Shown here in pieces: positions 41,659-49,085 of a stretch of 49,085 bases of DNA. A program made the translations under genes and the position numbers. The stretch lies in assembly GCA_033297205.1 (NCBI GenBank), contig MU859243.1, positions 22,074 through 71,158 of the forward strand. Direction: 5' to 3'. Below the pieces are notes generated by a model. It did no database searches. It saw only the letters and a list, made by a program, of their open reading frames with translations, and had not been told where the DNA came from. How positions within the stretch are numbered: position 1 is the first letter of the stretch; the number at the start of each line of letters is the position of its first letter. The stretch is from Pseudoneurospora amorphoporcata. Lineage: Eukaryota; Ascomycota; Sordariomycetes; Sordariales; Sordariaceae.

Positions 41659-44600
41659 CTAGTCAGTGGTATCCATAGCATCTCCGCCCGTCGCCGCTTC
41701 CGCCGCACCAGCAATATCACCAGCAGCAGGCGTCACACCCTCGACCTTGCCGCGGATCTCTGCTCTCCTTTCCTCCATCCACTTCTCAATCTTAGCCTTC
41801 AGTTCCGCATCCGGAACGACATCATCAATGGTCATGGGCTGTCTCGTGAACGGGTCCTTCGGGTCGCTGAGCAAGTGTTGCACAATAGTCGAGCGATCAA
41901 CAACGTGCTTGCTGGGCAGGATCACGGGGTCCTTCATCAAGTCGCCCATAATGGGATCCTCGAACTCGGGTGGTGCGTCGCCAAAGTCGAGGTCAGCCTG
42001 GTCGACAATCATCTTAGCCTCTTCGAAGCTCTTGCACAACACCTCCCACGCGTGCATATCGGCAGGATCCTTGAGTGACTTCGAGCGAAGAATGTTGGTA
42101 GCGGCCGCCATGGTCTCAGGCTTGTAGGATCTGCCGTCCGCAGCAACGGCCTCGACAAAGGCAGGCGTGGAACCCAAGTTCAGGTAGATGTCCACAAGCT
42201 GCGGTAGCAGAATCTTGGGGTTGAATCCATACTTGTCAGGGTTCTCAACCTTCAACGTCCGGCTCTTGGGACCGGTGAGGAGGTCAAGGTTGAAATCGAG
42301 CATACCGGCCAGGCGGTGGACGACTTCTGGCATGGTGAAGGACCCAGCCAGGGTTTGGGTAAAGAGCTTCATCATGCCGACGGTCTCGTTCGCGAGCTGC
42401 ATGTAGGAAGATGCCTTGTTTTCCGCGTCATGCAAGTCGCTCTCGATCTTGGCGCGGTCCTCTTGCGAAAGGTTAGGGTCCCGAAGCTTTTGCTGGAAGT
42501 CATGAATCTTGGGGAAGTTGCCCAGTGCTTCATCTAGCACGTAGGTCGCATCGTTCATGAGGAGGTTGACAAAACGAACGAAGAAGTCGCGGTCAACCCT
42601 AGGCCGAGTTAGTCAAATCCATCAAGGGTCACAGGATACTCCATATACTGACCTGCTAGACTCCGTCAACTGCTTCTTGTAATGATCATTGGACCAAACA
42701 CACTTGATAATATGGAAGATCTCATAACGGATGTTAAACTTGTCGTAGAACGCAGAGCTGGTACCGTTGGATTCGCACTCAATATAGTACTTCATCACAG
42801 CGTGTAGCAGGTAGTCATTTGCGAACTTGGTACCGGTAAGGATATCGCCAAGAACACCCTTCTTCAGATGGTAGACCGGCCAGGTACCACGATAAAGAAG
42901 ACTGACCAGCGACGATTTCAAGTATGGGTTCTTGATGTAGTCGGACGACTCCAAAAACGTTATGCATAGAGCAACGACCTCGTCACCAATGGCCGAGACC
43001 ATGACCTCCGGCCTATAACGGAAGGTGAACTTCAAGTTATCAACAATTACCTGCAGGGCGTACTCGGGAAGACACCTGAAAACCTCTGGCTGGGTTGCAG
43101 GCAGCGGAAGCTTGATTTTCTTCCAGGGGAGGTAGTCGGACTGACTGGCTACTCGCAGCAGCCAGACAATGGTGTACTTCATGAACTGTAGTGACCGCGT
43201 TTGCATCGTCTTGTCGGCCATGATGCCTTCAATGGCAAACTTGCTCGACAGGGCTGCTTCCAGCATCTTGATCTGTTTCTTTAGCGCCGCCTCCAGCATC
43301 AAGAGATCGTGCGGACGATGGGCTATCTTAGGTCGCTCGGCCTCCATCAACACTATGTTCTGTTCGAGACGTTTGATTTGCCTGTCAAGGTCCTTGAGTT
43401 TGTTTTGAGTGGCTTCGGAACCGTACTGATGTGCCGCCAAAGCGAGGAAGAAGACCTCTGTGATAAAGTTATTCTCCCCCTCGAGCTTGGTTGAGTAAAA
43501 TGCGTCCGAGTGCTCCTGGTCAGCGTTGAGCTTGGTCTCTTCCTTGATGTCCAGTCTAGGATTCCGCCTGAAGTAGTCGACCTGAATGCGGTCAATCTTG
43601 GTAAAGGAGTTATCCATGAAGGGCTTGCATAAGTTGTCGAGGACGACGCTGACGTTGACCATGAAGCCGTCTGTGGAAACCGTCTTGGGATCGACGTAAG
43701 TGGCTGTGCGCTTGTGGTTGGCATTCAAGATGTAGGCGAACCAGTCCAGCAGCTTGTTTCTCGAGCTAATACTTGCTCGTATGAAAGCATTAGTTATCCC
43801 CGTCAAGTGGTCCTGGTGGGCAGCCAAGGTCATTTGCAATGACTGTTGGGTTGTGCTAATTCGGGCCTTGTCAAGGGTCCTCGGCGAGGCAAAGTCGTAG
43901 CCGGCCGCCTCCGGGTGCAATGGCGACAAACGGAAGAAGGGCCCGAGCAGCGTGAACCGTTCAATGTTGGGGGCTGATTGCGCCATGAGGAAAGTAGGAT
44001 GTTCTGCCAAAGCGTTCAGAAGAGCGGGATATCTCGAGTATGTGAAGAGAGCCTGCGAGGTTCCAACGTCAATACACTGCCCGATTCGTTCGTCACCTGT
44101 ACAACTTACCTGGACGTGTGGCTGGTAATCTCCGCTCATGTTCTTGTTAGACAGCGCTGTGCTGATTTCAACCATGGCCTTCGTGAAGAGAGGTACAATG
44201 CTGTCGTCTTCCTCGATCCGCGTCATGGCCTCGTTGTAAAACTCGAAGTCAAGGCCTTCTTCCTTCGCAACACCATCCAAGATGTAGGGTACCAGACTGT
44301 CGTGCTTTGGGTCCGGTTCTCGGCTTTCCAAGTTCGAATCATGTCAGTCAAAGTACAACGTCTAAAGAGGCGGAAGATAAATACCTAAACATCTCGGGCA
44401 TGGTGACGGCGAAGATGCAGTTGGAGAAGCACAAGCGCTTGGCCTCCTTGAGTGCCTCTTCCTTCTCGGGCGTTGATGCCCTCGAGATCCTGAACCTATT
44501 TACTCGCTTCCAGCATGCCAAAAAGTATTCAAAGAGGGGCTTGGACCGAGGATACAAGCTTCCGGCCTCCATGACGGCCTCCTGAAACCTGTCGATGGAC

Positions 44601-45136
44601 AGCAAGGGCTCTTGACCCTCGCTCCGAATTTCTTGGCTGAGTCCTGGCAGATAAGTCAAGTTATGGCCACTGCTATCGAAGGTCTGGTTCGGATCGAGCG
44701 AAACGCGAAGGATGCTGGTGAGGAGCTTGTCGGTCCATTCCTCGAATGTCGGTTCCCTGTATTGCTTTCGCGGTGCTGGTTGACATTCAAGGTTATCAAC
44801 ATGTGAAAGGGATCTTTCTCTCTTTCGGGAAGCGGAACTACCTGGTGGCGGCTCTGGCACATCTCGTGAGACCGGTCTGATTATTTGCGGTGCCTTGTCT
44901 GCGATCTTTGACGAACTCGCCGCCGCCGCAGTAGCAGCGGGAGAGGGTTCTGCCCTCGCCAGGTTCGACAAGGCTTTGTCAGGTTGAGGCGTAGAGGAGG
45001 AGGACGCAGCTGGCGATATAGCAGAAGCGGTGCCAGGGCCACCGAGCTTAGCCAGTCGTCGGGCACGGATCTGCTCCATCGTCTCTTTATCGGGCGCGTC
45101 CGGCGTGGCCGCCGGCGGCTGCTGATTCGGATCCAT
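41659..45136 (-). CDS. ufd2: Ubiquitin conjugation factor E4 (Ufd2, U-box)
   Basis: Four exons, 45136-44385, 44323-44110, 44052-42653 and 42598-41659, encode 1101 aa. Introns are 61 nt (GTATTT...GGAAAG, a weaker acceptor), 57 nt (GTAAGT...CGCAG) and 54 nt (GTCAGT...TTGACTAACTC...CTAG). The N-terminus is Ala/Ser/Pro-rich and disordered. The Ufd2 core runs over most of the protein (for example DFFVRFVNLLMNDATYVLDEAL across intron 3, and the LLMLEAALKKQIKMLEAAL helix). A U-box (residues ~998-1067) contains FEDPIMGDLMKDPVILPS and ends DPFTRQPM...KIEKWMEER. Ufd2 extends ubiquitin chains on proteins destined for Cdc48 and the proteasome. The 57-nt second intron is a multiple of three without a stop, so retention would insert 19 residues. 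Confidence 0.93.
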
Positions 45137-46246
45137 CTTGTCGTCCGTCGTTAGGCGAAGAGGAAAGGGATTAATGAGTATATGAATATCGTGATTATGA
45201 TGATGTAGAGGGCGTAAGAGAAGAAGGGCCCAGACTGGTGGCGACGACGCAAAGCTGGATGCGATGGGAGGTTGAGGCGAGGGACGAGTTGAAGGAGGAT
45301 GTTGATGTTGGATTGCCCGAAGCTGGAGGATTGTCTTCGGCGGCAGGTGGTCGGTGGTAGAAGTTGGTACTTGGCCCTTGAGCTAGCTGCGATAGTAGGT
45401 GATAGCGCGGTTTCCAAAGTTGGGTAGGAATAAGGGAAGAAGTCTAGCAGACTCTATCGGAAAGCCCTCGGATAGTGATCGGGAGGAAGTAGCGATTCTT
45501 GTGCACCTGCTGCCCTTGACGAGATTACGTTGATGTCTGAACGTGACGTGAAGTGTGCCTGGCCTACTGTACTGCATGGAGCTCCTACAGTTGCGGGGTA
45601 TTGCGGGACGGTCACAGTTGGTGTTTTGGCGGGCGGGACTTCATCCGCTGCAGGCGCCAGGGGCATCAGATGGCGGGAATCCCTACTTCTACCTCTAGTA
45701 GTAGGCTACTTCAACACCAGAAACGAACTGAATGACATGGAATGGAATGCTGACCAATTCTTTCTACTGAGGCTTCTGATAGAAGTAACCCCACCAATTA
45801 TAATCTCGACGTGGAAGTGATTTATAGGTGAAGTGTCTTTGAGGCATAGTTCCCTTTCGTTCGCTGTAATTACAGAACACTGTAACTGCCCTGCTTAAGG
45901 CCGATATGATTAATTGTCCTTCTTTTTTGACACTTGACTACTTCCATCTTAAGACGGGGATGTGTTATCCTTTCTTGACCTGCCTGATGAAGGCACACCG
46001 TGGCCTTTTAGCCCGGCTCTCCGGTTGCATTGAATCTTTAAAGGGTGCAAAAGGTTCTATTAGGTCTTTTGTTTTGTTTTGTATACCCTCAGGTCTACAG
46101 ACCATGGCCCGATGTGCAACAAGACAACCTCCTTGTGGTTTCCGATCCAGCCCAAACGCCAACATGCAACATCTATGCATACCCGTTGCTTTCTCTCGCC
46201 TAACATTATAGGATATAACCCCCTCCAAAGAGAAGCCATCCGGCTA
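45137..46246. other. ufd2 upstream region, no gene
   Basis: 1.1 kb between the ufd2 start and the RING/TRAF stop. Only short overlapping frames. A TTAAGGCC at 45895-45902 resembles the miniature-element end but nothing further matches. Confidence 0.45.
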
Positions 46247-48115
46247 TTATAGTCGAGGTGGATTCTCGCCTCTCCCCACACTATTCCTCCTCAACGGTGG
46301 GATATCACTGGTATTGAGATATCTCCCTCTCGCACCCTCTCCATCCGTCCGATTCCTATTATCCTGCTGCGTCTGTGTCGCCATCCTTGACAAGCCAGAA
46401 CCACCAGCCGTCGTAGTTGTTGTCCTGTTTCTACCTTCCTCATTACCTCTATTATCAGCTGTACCGTCACTGCCACTGCCACTGCCACCACTACTACCGC
46501 CAGTATTGGTGATGTTTGATCTCGTATTGCCGGGCGTCGACCCAGCACCGCTTTGTTGCCCCCGACTTTGCCTCTGCATACTCATCAACCAGGTAGTGTG
46601 CATCCCCAATACTCCTACTTTACTTCCCAGCTCGGCAATCTGCTCGTTCATCCGCATTGTGTCGTTGACTAGTCGCATCGTGTGTCTGCCGTCCAGCTCC
46701 ACCATCATCTTCCGCAAATCCTCGATTTTGGCCTCCATAGCCTCAAACTGGGCGAGCATGTACTCCTCTGCTGACTCCCACGGCTGGCTGACACTGTTGT
46801 ATGTCACCGGGATGGGCGATGCCTCCGACGCCATCGCTGCCGCCGCCGCTCGTGGACTACTGTAATTACTGTCAATGTGGTGGTTGTTTTCATTCTCAAA
46901 CGTCTCGAAGAGGTCGTCCAAAGTGATATTCTGGTTGGCTTCCATGACGTCTGCATAGCCTGATGTGGGCGGCTGCATACGGTTCAAGTTGTTGAGGGTA
47001 TTGGTGGTTCGGCCTGATGATGGCGATGCTGCTGCTCTGGCGTGTGCAGATGACTCCCCAAGCCCACTGCTGCTGCCGCCACCACCACCACCACCACCAC
47101 CACCACCACCACCATATCTTTCCAGGTGCCTTGTCCGTCCGTCTAGAGCGTTTAATCGCCCCTTTAACTCATTGATAATCTTGTGATCTTCCTCCCGGGC
47201 CTGCATGAGCTTCGCAATCGCCTCATAGACGCACCCGTCCTTTTGATGTTCCTCGATATCTTTCCTCCGCGCAGACTGTTTGCACCCAGCGCTCCGGAAC
47301 TTGCAGTGTGTCTCAACCTCGCGGCAGTCCGTAGCAATGTGTTTGGCCAGACGGTGGCGGACGATGACGGCGCCACAGTGCGGGCACTCGGCTTCTTGTC
47401 CCGTACACTCTTGGTCGTAGTGCCTCTCGAGGTCGTTGAAAGTGAGGGCCATCTCGCAGTAGGGACACAGCGTAACGTGGTGGAGACACCCGTTCTCGGG
47501 GCGTGCGTCTTTCCGGCAGATGGTCTCATCGCAATGAGGGTCGGGGCAGCGGATAAGGGTATATTCGCAATAACGTTCGACGTGTGCGTGTAGGAGCTCC
47601 CGCGAACAGACGTACTCGCAGCCGATGTTTGGGCATTTGACTTGGAGACGGTCGAGCTGGTCGAGTATCACACGGGTTCGGGTCTGGCTGATGTCTCGGC
47701 TGATGTCGAGGGGTCGACGGTCAATGGGGCATGCGTGCTGGGTTTCGAGAGCGCGGTCGAGGCACGAGGCGCAAAAGGTGTGGCCGCACGTCTTGGTCGT
47801 CATGGGCAAGAAGAAGGGTGTGTGGCAGATGGGACATAGCAAAGCTTCGTCGACCTGTTGGGCATAGTCGAGCGCCTGGTAGTCAATCCCAGGTTCAGTC
47901 TGATCTTGCGTATGACCCCACCGTGAAGGGAGTTGGTACGGAGCGTCATCGGCAACCGAGCTCCGTCTGGAGCCGCCAGAAGATGAGGAAGGAGAATCGT
48001 AAATAGTAGAGGGGACCCCGGAGACGAGGATGCGGCGTGCTTCAGCTCGCGAGGAGGGCGTAGGCGCTGCTACTCCTTCTTCAGGTGTATTCGGCGGGGG
48101 CATTTCGAATGACAT
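46247..48115 (-). CDS. RING finger / TRAF-type zinc-finger protein (putative E3 ubiquitin ligase)
   Basis: Intronless, 622 aa from ATG 48115. After a Ser/Pro-rich start, residues ~94-134 form a RING of C3HC4 type: CPIC...CGHTFCASCL...CPIDRRPL. A TRAF-type zinc-finger array follows to about residue 290, with repeated C-x-x-x-x-C...H...C units (VKCPNIGCEYVC, IRCPDPHCDETIC, LCPYCEMALTF, AECPHCGAVIV, HCKFRSAGCKQ). A short coiled coil, a run of 12 or so Gly (CCA/CCACCA repeats at about 47081-47112 on the plus strand), a second helical segment (ESAEEYMLAQFEAMEAKIEDLRKMMVELDG) and a Gly/Ser/Thr/Asn-rich tail complete it. This is the architecture of TRAF-like RING E3 ligases; there is no MATH/TRAF-C domain. 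Substrates unknown. Confidence 0.88.
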   Translation of the reverse strand: MSFEMPPPNTPEEGVAAPTPSSRAEARRILVSGVPSTIYDSPSSSSGGSRRSSVADDAPYQLPSRWGHTQDQTEPGIDYQALDYAQQVDEALLCPICHTPFFLPMTTKTCGHTFCASCLDRALETQHACPIDRRPLDISRDISQTRTRVILDQLDRLQVKCPNIGCEYVCSRELLHAHVERYCEYTLIRCPDPHCDETICRKDARPENGCLHHVTLCPYCEMALTFNDLERHYDQECTGQEAECPHCGAVIVRHRLAKHIATDCREVETHCKFRSAGCKQSARRKDIEEHQKDGCVYEAIAKLMQAREEDHKIINELKGRLNALDGRTRHLERYGGGGGGGGGGGGGSSSGLGESSAHARAAASPSSGRTTNTLNNLNRMQPPTSGYADVMEANQNITLDDLFETFENENNHHIDSNYSSPRAAAAAMASEASPIPVTYNSVSQPWESAEEYMLAQFEAMEAKIEDLRKMMVELDGRHTMRLVNDTMRMNEQIAELGSKVGVLGMHTTWLMSMQRQSRGQQSGAGSTPGNTRSNITNTGGSSGGSGSGSDGTADNRGNEEGRNRTTTTTAGGSGLSRMATQTQQDNRNRTDGEGARGRYLNTSDIPPLRRNSVGRGENPPRL

Positions 48116-49085
48116 TGGCGAGGCCGGGTTGCTGTAGTATGGTGACGAGAGCTGATCTTGCTGTCATTCAGGCGCTCGAGGCCTGCTTCCCCAGTCGAGA
48201 GTTTGTTGGATTGTTGAAGATGGGAGAAGAGATGGATGGGTATCACAGGGCGAATTGTTGGAGGGAATTTGAAGTGATTGGAGAATAAAGGTATATATAG
48301 GCGTGGGGTGGGTAGGTGTTGTCGTCGTTCGAGGCGGTCACCACTTTCCAAGAATCATGTTGTTGCGGAGATGGACGGAGGGGCTCGGATGATCTGGAGG
48401 AGACGCCGAAACAGCACAGATTGATTGTACCTAGTGTCGGTAACTATCCATGACCAGGCCAGCCGCTTCAGGTGGCTACGGAAGTGCCTTACACGGTAAA
48501 GTACTCTGAGGTGCGGTTTGGTGATGGCGAGGGCATAGGTGAACCGGAAGTCGAGGCCGAAGAGCGACGGGAGCGACGCAACCTAGGTACAGACAGCCCC
48601 CGGCCCGACAACCGATAAGGCGATAGGGGACTGAATGAATGCTCGGGCCAGACGTCAAGGAACCGAGATAAGCCAGGACAGGTACCCGAAGGCCAACAAA
48701 GAGCCTGTTGTCCGAAGCCGTCACGTGGCGTAGGACTGGCTGCATTGCCATGATTCATGAGTTTGCAGGAATCGAGACGGAATAGGACGAAGGAATGGCT
48801 GTTTTCTTTGGCAACAATAGGGAATCGAATATCTTCCTACATATCCTTTGTTCTTGATGTATGTATACCTACCCTATTCGCCTATCTCACAGGGTGCCCA
48901 AGGTACTCGTGCCACGCCCCCACTTTATTGGACCTCGCCAGACTCGCACCACCTAAAGTTGGTGCTCACCACCAAAATAACCCACCCACCAAAACAACCC
49001 ATTTCTAGCAAAATGAGGATATATTCAACAACGACGTAAATATCTAACGCTGTCATATCCCTTTTCATATACCTCTGCAGGCTGC
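48116..49085. other. Upstream of RING/TRAF gene, no supported gene
   Basis: Probably the 5' leader and promoter of the RING/TRAF gene, then intergenic sequence to the window edge. Only short frames without family resemblance. Confidence 0.45.

Noticed and set aside
45895..45902. TTAAGGCC as a third miniature-element end
   Set aside because: Homology does not continue past the 8-mer and no partner inverted repeat is seen.
1..49085. CRISPR arrays, prophage or viral modules, bacterial-type operons
   Set aside because: No spaced direct repeats, phage or viral domains; gene structure is fungal throughout.

Overview
The window is eukaryotic nuclear DNA from a filamentous ascomycete of the Neurospora/Sordaria group (Sordariales). 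The genes have short introns (about 47-180 nt) with GT(A/G)xGx donors, CTAAC/CTGAC-like branch sites and CAG/TAG acceptors. Starts sit in CACCATGG-like contexts. Two dispersed single 5S rRNA genes each carry a TATA element at -29, as described for Neurospora. The gene set matches well-known Neurospora loci: frh, the FRQ-interacting helicase, and iap-1, the mitochondrial i-AAA protease. From memory, their N. crassa locus numbers are close together, so the block is probably syntenic with N. crassa; this was not checked.

Layout. Positions 1-8.4 kb are accessory and repeat-rich. They hold a membrane-anchored protein with two HxxHC motifs (+), a decayed HET-domain gene with three in-frame stops (-), two direct copies of a PIF/Harbinger-like miniature element on either side of that pseudogene, a 369-bp solo LTR nested in the second copy with a 5-bp target duplication, and a 5S rRNA gene (-). 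From 9.5 kb on the window is conserved housekeeping sequence: a DENN/coiled-coil protein (-), a 4.2-kb gene-free divergent interval, the box C/D snoRNP assembly factor Bcd1 (+), a second identical 5S gene (+), frh/Mtr4 (-), the very-long-chain enoyl reductase Tsc13 (+), a BLOC-1 subunit 1-like protein (-), a SOG2-type leucine-rich repeat protein (-), iap-1 (-), Orc6 (+), a GRE2-like reductase (-), the E4 ubiquitin ligase Ufd2 (-) and a RING/TRAF-type zinc-finger protein (-).

These genes do not form a pathway operon. The shared themes are RNA surveillance and snoRNP biogenesis (frh/Mtr4, Bcd1, 5S RNA), protein quality control (Ufd2, RING/TRAF, i-AAA protease) and growth or morphogenesis (SOG2, DENN). 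I found no CRISPR, viral or prophage system. The most informative parts are the broken incompatibility gene between related transposon copies, the nested LTR, and several gene-structure details (micro-exons, an in-frame 57-nt intron, start codons in tiny first exons).
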